Source of the DNA: Actinomycetes bacterium
GTDB lineage: Bacteria > Actinomycetota > Acidimicrobiia > Acidimicrobiales > UBA8190
Reading direction: 5' to 3'
DNA: 5,454 nt
Assembly: GCA_021798135.1 (NCBI GenBank)
Contig: JAJZYI010000232.1
Span: forward strand, 1-5,454
In this document: positions 1 to 5,383 of the stretch, in pieces
How positions within the stretch are numbered: the stretch's first letter is position 1
Layout: the number at the start of each line of letters is the position of its first letter
Position numbers and translations under genes: made by a program
Notes under the pieces: generated by a model
The model's input: the letters and a program-made list of their open reading frames with translations, nothing else
Told to the model about the DNA's origin: nothing
Databases searched by the model: none

Positions 1-18
1 GAGTTCCCCATCAGGTGA
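1..18 (+). CDS. possible 3' tail of a convergent plus-strand gene
   Basis: From base 1 the plus strand reads Glu-Phe-Pro-Ile-Arg-stop, with all five codons ending in G or C and TGA at 16-18. A GC hairpin follows at 21-48, which is the layout expected of a gene end converging on alkB. Five codons are too few to name a product or to exclude chance, so this is only a hint of a neighbour outside the window. Confidence 0.2.
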   Translation, partial: EFPIR

Positions 19-20
19 CC

Positions 21-48
21 GGGCGCCGCCCGCCGGCGGCGAGCGCCC
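21..48. terminator. GC-rich hairpin, possible bidirectional terminator
   Basis: GGGCGC at 21-26 pairs perfectly with GCGCCC at 43-48. The stem continues as four more pairs (27-30 with 38-41) after an unpaired A at 42, leaving a seven-base loop. It lies downstream of alkB on the minus strand and just after the possible plus-strand stop at 16-18, so it could serve both. No T-run follows on either strand, so its activity as an intrinsic terminator is inferred. Confidence 0.35.
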
Positions 49-52
49 TACG

Positions 53-126
53 GCCGCGCGACCGCCGGCGAAGGCACCGGGCCGCGCGACCGCCGGCGAA
101 GGCACCGGGCCGCGCGACCGCCGGCG
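53..126. repeat. 28-bp tandem repeat, about 2.6 copies
   Basis: Two identical 28-base units (53-80 and 81-108) are followed by the first 18 bases of a third (109-126). Each unit holds the self-complementary octamer CGCCGGCG. The array lies in the noncoding stretch just beyond the alkB stop codon. The unit length is not a multiple of three, which fits a noncoding repeat. It probably arose by local duplication, and no function is evident. Confidence 0.85.
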
Positions 127-139
127 GACCCCGGCGCGC

Positions 140-1402
140 TCAGGGCGCCGCGTAGCGCCTGAGGATCCGCCCGCGCTTGCCGGGCTGGATGTTCGCCAGG
201 GTCGCGTCGCCGCCGTAGTGGGCGACGACCCGCGGGTCCATGACCCGCCGCCACAGGGGCGGGACGTAAGCCAGCGCGATCATGCCGCCGTAGCCCTGGG
301 GCAGCTGGGGTGCCTCGTCGAAGTGGCGCAGCGTCTGGTAGCGGCGGGTCGGGTTGGCGTGGTGGTCGGAGTGGCGCTCCAGGTTGTAGAGGAAGACGTT
401 GGACGCTACGTGGTTGGAGTTCCAGCTGTGCTCCGGCCGGCAGCGCTCGTAGCGCCCGGTGTCGAGCTTCTGGCGCAGCAGCCCGTAGTGCTCCAGGTAG
501 TTGACGACCTCGAGCAGCGAGAAGCCGTAGACCGCCTGGATGGCGAGGAAGGGCAGCGCGCGGGCGCCGAACACCCCGGCGAGGGTGCCGAACAGGACGG
601 CGGACATGGCCCACGCCTGCAGGATCCGGTTGCGGGGGCTGGCGGCGCGGCGACCCTCCCGGCGGAGCCGGCTGCGCTCGAGCGCCCACCCCGAGCGCAC
701 GCCGCCGACGACGGTGCGGGGCAGGAACGCCCAGAACGTCTCGCCGAGGCGAGCGCTCGCCGGGTCCTCCGGCGTGGCCACCCGCGAGTGGTGGCCGCGG
801 TTGTGCTCCACCACGAAGTGCCCGTAGCAGGTCTGGGCGAGCACGATCCTGGCCAGCCAGCGCTCGCCCTTGTCGCGCTTGTGACCGAGCTCGTGGGCGT
901 TGGCGATGGCGATGCCCCCGACCGCGCCGACCGTGAACGTCATGCCGAGCGCGTCGTACCACGGCAGGGACGTGTGCGTGACGTACCACGTGCTCCACGC
1001 CAGGCCGACGTACTGCAGCGGCACGAACAGGTAGGTCAGCCACCGGTAGTACCGGCTCGCCTCGAGCCGGGCCATCGCCGCCTCCGGCGGGTTGGCGCTG
1101 TCGGTGCCCATCAGGGCGTCGAGCGCCGGGATGACCGCCAGCACCCAGATCGGTCCCATCCACAGGAAGACGCCGAGCCCGCTGAGGTGGTACGCCGCCC
1201 ACGCCAGGAACGGCAGCAGGGGCACGACGAGCCCCAGCACCCACAGGACGCGCTTCGGGTCGCGCCAGGCCGCGTCGGCCGCGCCAGCCGCCGGTTCGGT
1301 CACGACGTTTGCCGCCGTCGCGCCGGCCGTCGCCACGGCGGTCGCGGTGGCTCCGCTTGCGGTGGTACCTGTGTCCGGCGCTCGTCCGGCGTCGATGGTC
1401 AT
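140..1402 (-). CDS. alkB: alkane 1-monooxygenase (AlkB family), 420 aa
   Basis: This is an integral-membrane non-haem diiron monooxygenase that hydroxylates the terminal carbon of alkanes, taking electrons from rubredoxin. The histidine boxes are clear: HELGHK (170-175), EHNRGHH (199-205), NYLEHYGL (301-308) and LERHSDHHA (341-349). Together they supply nine histidines (170, 174, 200, 204, 205, 305, 344, 347, 348), the number of iron ligands known for the family. Hydrophobic membrane segments lie around 52-70, 74-95, 122-145, 150-168 and 264-300. The length is near the family norm. The first 45 residues or so are an Ala/Thr/Gly-rich extension without hydrophobic character. There is no C-terminal rubredoxin fusion and no rubredoxin gene in the window. 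The ATG is fixed by a strong GGAGG site. The gene lies 57 bases after tetR on the same strand, probably in one transcript. The family call is firm; substrate chain length cannot be read from the sequence. Confidence 0.96.
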   Translation of the reverse strand: MTIDAGRAPDTGTTASGATATAVATAGATAANVVTEPAAGAADAAWRDPKRVLWVLGLVVPLLPFLAWAAYHLSGLGVFLWMGPIWVLAVIPALDALMGTDSANPPEAAMARLEASRYYRWLTYLFVPLQYVGLAWSTWYVTHTSLPWYDALGMTFTVGAVGGIAIANAHELGHKRDKGERWLARIVLAQTCYGHFVVEHNRGHHSRVATPEDPASARLGETFWAFLPRTVVGGVRSGWALERSRLRREGRRAASPRNRILQAWAMSAVLFGTLAGVFGARALPFLAIQAVYGFSLLEVVNYLEHYGLLRQKLDTGRYERCRPEHSWNSNHVASNVFLYNLERHSDHHANPTRRYQTLRHFDEAPQLPQGYGGMIALAYVPPLWRRVMDPRVVAHYGGDATLANIQPGKRGRILRRYAAP

Positions 1403-1411
1403 CGGTTGCGG

Positions 1412-1418
1412 CCTCCTC
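1412..1418 (-). promoter_or_regulatory. ribosome binding site of alkB
   Basis: On the minus strand GAGGAGG ends nine bases before the ATG at 1402. It decides the alkB start and includes the low-complexity N-terminal extension in the protein. Confidence 0.8.
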
Positions 1419-1459
1419 GTGACACAACAGCTCGGTTCGGTCTGCGGTCGGCGTCGGTG

Positions 1460-2029
1460 TCAGGCCCGCTGGTGGGCGACACCGTCGACCAGGAAGACGG
1501 CGATGGCGTCGGCCACCACCTCGGGCGGGTCGTCGGGCGCCGTGACGGCGTAGCTCACGAGCAGCCGGGCAATGATGTCGGCCACGCGGCGCAGGTCGAC
1601 GGCGCTCATCGCGGGGAAGTACGACGCCACCACCGTCTCGGCCGCCTGGCGGACGAGCAGCATCGTCGGGCTTCCCTCGATGGTGAGGAACGGGACCAGG
1701 GACTCGGGCTCGGTGCGCACCAGCCGGTCGAGGACCGGGTGCTCGCGTGTCGCCCGGAGGGCCGTCAGGATGCCGGCTCGGAGCGCGTCACGCGGGTCGT
1801 CGATCCCGTCGACGGCGGCGACCACCTCCGCCGTGATGGCCGCCGCCTCCTCCGCGACGACGGCGGCGACCAGCTCCTGCTTGGACGAGAAATGCTTGTA
1901 CAGCGTCTGCCGCGACAGCCCCGCGATGCGGGCCACGTCCCCCATCGACAGGCGGGCGATCCCGTGCACCGCCGCTCCCTGCAGCGCGGCGGCGACGAGG
2001 CGCTCCCGGGTCGTCGCGACGGTCGACAT
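1460..2029 (-). CDS. TetR-family transcriptional regulator, 189 aa
   Basis: This is a one-domain TetR repressor-type protein: an N-terminal helix-turn-helix and an all-helical ligand-binding and dimerisation half. The DNA-binding part spans about residues 8-60, and its core SMGDVARIAGLSRQTLYKHF (28-47) carries the LSRQTLYKHF recognition-helix signature. The rest is Ala/Val/Leu-rich helix ending in VDGVAHQRA. Length is typical of the family. Two in-frame ATGs exist, at 2038 and 2029. Neither has a Shine-Dalgarno site. I chose 2029 because a promoter-like pair places transcription initiation at about 2030, past the first ATG, implying a leaderless mRNA; using 2038 adds three residues. The gene precedes alkB by 57 bases on the same strand, so it is the probable local regulator of alkane oxidation and of itself. 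The family is certain, but ligand and targets are inferred. Confidence 0.93.
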   Translation of the reverse strand: MSTVATTRERLVAAALQGAAVHGIARLSMGDVARIAGLSRQTLYKHFSSKQELVAAVVAEEAAAITAEVVAAVDGIDDPRDALRAGILTALRATREHPVLDRLVRTEPESLVPFLTIEGSPTMLLVRQAAETVVASYFPAMSAVDLRRVADIIARLLVSYAVTAPDDPPEVVADAIAVFLVDGVAHQRA

Positions 2030-2032
2030 GGA

Positions 2033-2064
2033 TGACATAGTAACGATCAGTGTCAACCTGTCAA
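2033..2064 (-). promoter_or_regulatory. tetR-alkB promoter with overlapping possible operator
   Basis: On the minus strand a perfect -35 TTGACA (2064-2059) is followed after 16 bases by TACTAT (2042-2037), a four-of-six match to TATAAT. A second TTGACA copy lies at 2056-2051. Initiation at about 2030 would put the ATG at 2029 at or next to the mRNA 5' end. On the plus strand TGACA (2033-2037) faces TGTCA (2051-2055) across 13 bases, with another TGTCA at 2059-2063. These half-sites cover the promoter, as a TetR autorepression site would. The promoter is read from sequence; the operator role is inference. Confidence 0.55.
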
Positions 2065-2067
2065 GCG

Positions 2068-2122
2068 GCCGTGCCGCCGAGCGGCGGCCGGCGGGCGACG
2101 TAGGGCGCCGGGCGCCGGCGCC
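2068..2122 (-). terminator. two GC hairpins between hydrolase and tetR
   Basis: Moving along the minus strand after the hydrolase stop, the first stem is GGCGCCG (2104-2110) against CGGCGCC (2116-2122) with a five-base loop. The second is GCCGCC (2073-2078) against GGCGGC (2083-2088) with loop GAGC, extended by four pairs (2068-2071 with 2089-2092) past a bulged T at 2072. Together they separate the hydrolase from the tetR promoter. There is no T-run, so termination is inferred. Confidence 0.4.
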
Positions 2123-2193
2123 GAGCATCGGCCGGGGACACGCGGCAACCGGGGAACGGGCGCGCCAGGTCTCCGGTCGAGGCGCCGCGGGCC

Positions 2194-3036
2194 TCAGCGG
2201 CCGTGGGCCGCGACGTGCGCCAGGACCTGCCGGACCACCTCGTCCGGCGCCACCTCCGGGATCCAGTGGGGGACGCCCCGCAGGACCACCAGCTCGAAGG
2301 GCGCCGCGACGTAGCGCTCGCAGGCCTCGGCCGCGGCGCGCCCCAGGTAACGGTCGCCGTCGCTCCAGAGGTACAGGGTGGGGACCCGGACCGGCAGCGG
2401 TCGAGCGGACGGCCGCAGCGCCAGCGGCAGCGCCCGGTACCAGGCGAGCATGGCGGTGGCCGCCCCGGGCTCGCGCAGCAGCGCCGCGGACCGCTGCGCG
2501 TGCGCCGGCGGCAGGCCCGTGCGCTGCAGGGCGCCTGCGACCCAGCGCCCGTGACCGGCGCGCAGCCCGAGCTCGGCCATCCAGGGGAGCTGGATGGCCA
2601 GGACGTACCAGGACCGCAGGAGCTGGTCGCCGCGCAGCGCGGCGCGAGCCATCGCCGCCGGGTGCGGCACGGACAGCGCCGTCAGGGTGCGCACGCGGGC
2701 GGGATGGTGCATGGCGAGGTGCCACGCCACGACCGCACCCCAGTCGTGCCCGACGACGTGGACCTGCTCCAGCCGGGCGGCGTCGGCGACGGCCAGGGCG
2801 TCGGCCGCCAGCTCGGGCAGCACGTACCGGCGGCGGCCGGCGGGCCGCGCCGTCGGGGAGTACCCGCGCTGCGCCGGCACCAGGACCCTGAACCCGGCCT
2901 CCGCCAGGGCGGGCACCACCGCGTCCCACGAGTGCTGCGTCTGGGGGAACCCGTGCAGCAGCAGGACGGCGGGGCCGTCCGGCGGGCCGTGGTCGGCAAC
3001 GGGGAAGCGCAGGCCGTCGCGCTCGACCTGGTCCAC
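2194..3036 (-). CDS. alpha/beta hydrolase, epoxide hydrolase or haloalkane dehalogenase type, 280 aa
   Basis: This is a soluble alpha/beta-hydrolase with an Asp nucleophile instead of Ser, which points to the epoxide hydrolase, haloalkane dehalogenase and fluoroacetate dehalogenase branch. HGFP (28-31) is the oxyanion-hole motif. RGYSPT (57-62) matches the RGYS segment common in epoxide hydrolases. GHDWG (96-100) is the nucleophile elbow with Asp98. WSDGD (224-228) carries the likely acid, Asp228, and GVPHW (254-258) provides His257. A helical cap fills about 125-210. No signal peptide is visible, and the length is usual for the family. The start is GTG with no strong ribosome site; no better in-frame start is evident just upstream. 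The gene lies 37 bases after the SPFH gene on the same strand and may be translated from that transcript. Hydrolases and dehalogenases share this motif set, so the substrate is undecided; epoxide hydrolase is my first guess. Confidence 0.88.
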   Translation of the reverse strand: MDQVERDGLRFPVADHGPPDGPAVLLLHGFPQTQHSWDAVVPALAEAGFRVLVPAQRGYSPTARPAGRRRYVLPELAADALAVADAARLEQVHVVGHDWGAVVAWHLAMHHPARVRTLTALSVPHPAAMARAALRGDQLLRSWYVLAIQLPWMAELGLRAGHGRWVAGALQRTGLPPAHAQRSAALLREPGAATAMLAWYRALPLALRPSARPLPVRVPTLYLWSDGDRYLGRAAAEACERYVAAPFELVVLRGVPHWIPEVAPDEVVRQVLAHVAAHGR

Positions 3037-3073
3037 GGGCCGATGGTACCGCTCGGGTGCCGGGCCCCCGGCC

Positions 3074-4018
3074 CTAGGGGGACGGCGTTCCCGCCGAAGG
3101 CGGCTCCGCCGGCGACGGGCCCACGCCGGCGGGGGGGTCGGCGGCCGCCGGCCCCGGCGACGGCGCGCCGGCCACCAGGGTCCGCCGGAGGCCGTCGACC
3201 AGCCCGCCGAGGTCCATCGGGACCACGATCTTGGTGGCGGGCGACGACCCCACCGACTCCAGGGTCTGCAGGTACTGCAGGCGCATGGTGTTGGGGTCGG
3301 CGGCGCCGGCGACGGCCATGATCCGCTCGAGCCCGGCGGCCAGCCCCTCGGCTCGCAGGATGGCCGCCTGGCGCTCGCCCTCGGCTCCGAGAATGGCGGC
3401 CTGCTTGGTCCCCTCGGCCAGGGTGATGGCCGCCTGCTTCTGGCCCTGCGCCTCGGTGATGGCGGCCCGGCGCGTCCGCTCCGCCGACATCTGCCGGGTC
3501 ATGGCCTCGAGCACGCCGGCCGGCGGATTGACCTCGCGCACCTCCACCGCCGTCACCTTGACCCCCCACCGCTCGGTCACCTCGTCGAGCCGCACCCGCA
3601 GCGAGGCGTTCATGTCCTCGCGCTTGGAGAGGACGTCGTCGAGCGGCATGTCCCCCACGACGCTGCGCAGCGACGTGGACGCCACGTTCTGGGCGGCGGC
3701 CGCGAAGTTCTGGACCTGCAGGACCGACATCGCCGGGTCGACCACCTTGTAGAAGATGATGAAGTCGATGGCGATGGTGGCGTTGTCCTTGGTGATCGCC
3801 GTCTGGTGCGGGATCTCCAGGAACCGCTCGCGCAGGTCCACCCACGCCGTCCGGTCGGTCACCGGGTTGACCAGCACCAGCCCGGGCCCGCGCAGGCCGA
3901 CGGCCCGGCCCAGGCGGAAGAGCACGATCCGCTGGTACTCGCGGACGATGCGCACCGACAGGCCGAGCGCCACGGCCAGCGCCACCACCACCACGCCGAC
4001 GACGACGCCGGCGATCAC
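3074..4018 (-). CDS. SPFH/stomatin-prohibitin family membrane protein, 314 aa
   Basis: This is a stomatin-like (slipin/QmcA-type) membrane scaffold protein. One N-terminal hydrophobic segment (about 2-23) is followed by an SPFH domain (about 25-185). Typical stretches are EYQRIVLFRLGRAVGLRGPG (27-46), the TKDNATIAIDFIIFYKVVDP region (76-95) and ERWGVKVTAVEVREVNPP (149-166). Residues 185-228 are four consecutive 11-residue repeats of the pattern AAIxxAxGxxQ, which should form a helical or coiled-coil arm. The C-terminus (about 285-314) is a Pro/Ala/Gly/Ser tail. Such proteins form large ring oligomers at the membrane and are often encoded beside an NfeD partner, as here. The start is GTG at 4018, overlapping the NfeD stop by four bases (GTGA), which indicates translational coupling. 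The family is clear; the physiological role in this organism is unknown. It lacks the protease-modulator pairing that would suggest HflK/HflC. Confidence 0.93.
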   Translation of the reverse strand: MIAGVVVGVVVVALAVALGLSVRIVREYQRIVLFRLGRAVGLRGPGLVLVNPVTDRTAWVDLRERFLEIPHQTAITKDNATIAIDFIIFYKVVDPAMSVLQVQNFAAAAQNVASTSLRSVVGDMPLDDVLSKREDMNASLRVRLDEVTERWGVKVTAVEVREVNPPAGVLEAMTRQMSAERTRRAAITEAQGQKQAAITLAEGTKQAAILGAEGERQAAILRAEGLAAGLERIMAVAGAADPNTMRLQYLQTLESVGSSPATKIVVPMDLGGLVDGLRRTLVAGAPSPGPAAADPPAGVGPSPAEPPSAGTPSP

Positions 4019-4539
4019 CGGGGCCGCTCCCCGCCCGCACGCCCGCCGGCCTCGCCGCCGGCACCGGGCAGCTCCGCGTCCGGCACGCCGGATGCCTCCA
4101 CGTCGACCTCCTCACCCCACACCTGCAGGCGGACGCCTTCCACCCGCAGCACCTGCACACGCGCTCCGGACCGGACCGGACCGTTGACCGACTCGGCCGA
4201 CCACTCCTCCCCCCTGACGCGCACGATGCCCGCAGGCCGGAGGTCCCCGACGGCCACGCCCTCGGCTCCCTCCAGGTCAGAAGCGGCAGGCAGCGGGCGG
4301 CCCCGGTGCGCGAGCCCCCACCACCCCGACGCCACGGCGCCCGCCGACACCACCACGTCCACCGCCAGCAAGGCCCACAGCGTGGGGACGGCCCGCCCCG
4401 TCGCGGCCATGACGAGGAGCCAGGCGGCGGCGACCGCACCCACCACGCCGGCCGCCACGTGGACGTGGGGACCCGAGTGGAACCCCGCTGCGGCGGCGAC
4501 GAGCACGAGCCCGAGCAGCACACCGGCGACCACCCACAT
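4015..4539 (-). CDS. NfeD-like membrane protein with OB-fold tail, 174 aa
   Basis: This is a short NfeD-family protein: three hydrophobic segments (about 2-20, 27-49 and 52-72) followed by a small beta-rich domain (about 88-145). That domain reads LEGAEGVAVGDLRPAGIVRV (89-108), with the Gly-x-Ala/Gly and PxGxVxVxGExWxA pattern of the NfeD OB fold, then a second strand set ending in VRLQVWGEEVDVEA. The tail (about 155-174) is Gly/Glu/Arg-rich. It lacks the ClpP-like serine protease domain of long NfeD proteins, so it is the short type that usually pairs with a stomatin-like protein. The adjacent SPFH gene is that partner, and they overlap by four bases. The ATG at 4539 has an excellent ribosome site. 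In-frame ATGs at 4566 and 4572 would add 9 or 11 residues but are less well placed. It probably anchors or regulates the SPFH oligomer. Confidence 0.88.
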   Translation of the reverse strand: MWVVAGVLLGLVLVAAAAGFHSGPHVHVAAGVVGAVAAAWLLVMAATGRAVPTLWALLAVDVVVSAGAVASGWWGLAHRGRPLPAASDLEGAEGVAVGDLRPAGIVRVRGEEWSAESVNGPVRSGARVQVLRVEGVRLQVWGEEVDVEASGVPDAELPGAGGEAGGRAGGERPR

Positions 4540-4544
4540 GCGCG

Positions 4545-4552
4545 CCTCCTCT
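4545..4552 (-). promoter_or_regulatory. ribosome binding site of the NfeD gene
   Basis: AGAGGAGG on the minus strand ends five bases before ATG 4539. It favours that start over the in-frame ATGs at 4566 and 4572. Confidence 0.8.
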
Positions 4553-4570
4553 ACGGATCGCGGCATGGCC

Positions 4571-4600
4571 ATCGTACCGGACGGATCGGCCGGGGTCTCC
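4571..4600 (-). promoter_or_regulatory. weak candidate promoter of the NfeD-SPFH unit
   Basis: On the minus strand TACGAT (4576-4571) fits the TAnnnT -10 pattern common in actinobacteria. The only upstream element is GGAGAC (4600-4595), 18 bases before it, a poor -35 match. Initiation would fall near 4565, giving a leader of about 26 bases that includes the GGAGG site. It lies just downstream of the hairpin at 4601-4637. This is a weak call. Confidence 0.3.
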
Positions 4601-4637
4601 GCCGCCTGCCGTGCCGCGGGGCGACCGGCAGGCCGGC
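4601..4637 (-). terminator. hairpin upstream of the NfeD gene, possible terminator
   Basis: GCCTGCCG (4604-4611) pairs perfectly with CGGCAGGC (4626-4633). Three more pairs (4601-4603 with 4635-4637) form after one bulged C at 4634. The loop is 14 bases. It lies between the end of the repeat-protein frame at 4724 and the candidate NfeD promoter, where a terminator is expected. No T-run follows. Confidence 0.35.
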
Positions 4638-4648
4638 GCAGCCGCAAG

Positions 4649-4687
4649 CCCGCAGCCCAGCAGCCGCCAGCCCGCAGCCCGCAGCCC
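4649..4687 (-). repeat. GGGCTGC heptamer repeat, G-rich on the minus strand
   Basis: Five GGG runs occur on the minus strand, at 4687-4685, 4680-4678, 4673-4671, 4658-4656 and 4651-4649. Three of the four gaps are the four bases CTGC, and the other is 12 bases. The tract sits between the repeat-protein frame and the NfeD gene. It is a degenerate heptamer repeat and a possible G-quadruplex former; no role is shown. Confidence 0.65.
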
Positions 4688-4723
4688 AGCGGCATCATCG
4701 AGGTGCAGGGACGATCCTCACCG

Positions 4724-5383
4724 TCAGGGCAGGAGCCCGTCGACGGCGGATCCCACCGCCGTGACCGTGGAGCCCAGCCCCCCCGTGCCACCGGCGTCGG
4801 TCCCGGCAGGTGGAGGCGTCGCCGACGCACCCCCGCCGGCGCCGGTCGACCCACCGGTCCCCGGCGCCGGGGAACCCGAACCGAGCAGGCTCTCCACCGT
4901 GCCGCCGACGACGGCCCCGGCTCCGCCCGCGACCGACCCGAGGGAGGCGCCGGCACCCGGCAGCACACCGCCGACAGCCGTCCCCGCACCCGACGCGACA
5001 CCCGACAGCACCCCGCCGACAGCCGTCCCCGCACCCGACGCGACACCCGACAGCACCCCGCCGACAGCCGTCCCCGCACCCGACGCGACACCCGACGCGA
5101 CACCCGACAGCACACCGCCGACAGAGCCGACCGGCGCGCTGCCGGCGGCACCGCCGAGGAGGTCGCCGACGGTCCCGCCGAGGAGGCCGACGGGCGGTGC
5201 TGCCGAGCCGCCGGCAGCGGCAGCGGCAGCGGCAGTGCTCGCAGCACCCTGCTCGCCGCTCGCCGCGCCCGCCGACGACCCTGCCGACGCAGGTGGGCGT
5301 CCCGCTGCGGCGGTTGCGGCACCGCCGGCCACTGGCGGCGAGGCGCTGGCGCCGTCCTGCGGCGCGCCGGGCGTTTGGGACAC
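4724..5383 (-). CDS. Gly/Ala-rich repeat protein, hypothetical, start uncertain
   Basis: I do not recognise this protein. It is almost entirely Gly, Ala, Ser, Val, Thr and Pro. A low-complexity N-terminal part includes seven Ala (51-57). A central block (about 89-137) has three 15-residue repeats GGVLSGVASGAGTAV, the first carrying an extra VASG, and the end reads VGSAVDGLLP. No signal peptide, Cys or catalytic motif is visible. The start listed is GTG at 5383 without a ribosome site, and the frame remains open to base 5454, so the true start may lie outside or further inside. An opposing plus-strand frame (4611-5402, Pro-rich) shares the same third codon positions, so third-position GC cannot separate them. 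I favour the minus strand because its codons mostly begin with G and all confident neighbours lie on that strand. It could still be noncoding repetitive DNA. Confidence 0.42.
   Translation of the reverse strand: MSQTPGAPQDGASASPPVAGGAATAAAGRPPASAGSSAGAASGEQGAASTAAAAAAAGGSAAPPVGLLGGTVGDLLGGAAGSAPVGSVGGVLSGVASGVASGAGTAVGGVLSGVASGAGTAVGGVLSGVASGAGTAVGGVLPGAGASLGSVAGGAGAVVGGTVESLLGSGSPAPGTGGSTGAGGGASATPPPAGTDAGGTGGLGSTVTAVGSAVDGLLP
4961..5124. repeat. 45-bp tandem repeat, about 3.4 copies with a 12-bp internal duplication
   Basis: Units begin at 4961, 5006 and 5051, each starting CAGCACMCCGCCGACAG (M is A or C). After the third unit, 12 bases (5096-5107) repeat the unit's own end, then a fourth unit starts at 5108 and breaks off at 5124. 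Unit and insertion lengths are multiples of three. The single varying base (A or C) is a synonymous third position in both opposing frames, so it does not reveal the coding strand. Confidence 0.9.
5213..5235. repeat. GGCAGC hexanucleotide repeat
   Basis: Nearly four tandem copies of GGCAGC. In the minus-strand frame they encode much of the alanine run at residues 51-57 of the repeat protein. A slippage-prone microsatellite that keeps frame in steps of six bases. Confidence 0.75.

Noticed and set aside
1..11. ATG at 11 on the minus strand as a next gene after alkB
   Set aside because: Only three codons are visible and no ribosome site precedes it; the plus-strand stop at 16-18 is an equally simple reading.
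48..1427. Long minus-strand frame across alkB
   Set aside because: Arg/Pro-rich translation in a different frame of alkB; no family motifs, while the alkB frame carries all histidine boxes.
218..2035. 605-residue plus-strand frame
   Set aside because: Antisense to alkB and tetR, of Arg/Gly/His/Asp-rich composition with no recognisable domain; an artefact of high GC.
2030..2929. Long upstream extension of the TetR protein
   Set aside because: The extension is Arg/Ala/Pro-rich and antisense-free noise in another frame of the hydrolase; the TetR fold starts near 2029.
3059..3072. Small hairpin between SPFH and hydrolase genes
   Set aside because: Five-base stem with a four-base loop in a very GC-rich gap; too weak to call a terminator.
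4961..5124. CRISPR-like array
   Set aside because: Copies abut directly with no unique spacers, and the unit is in frame with protein repeats.
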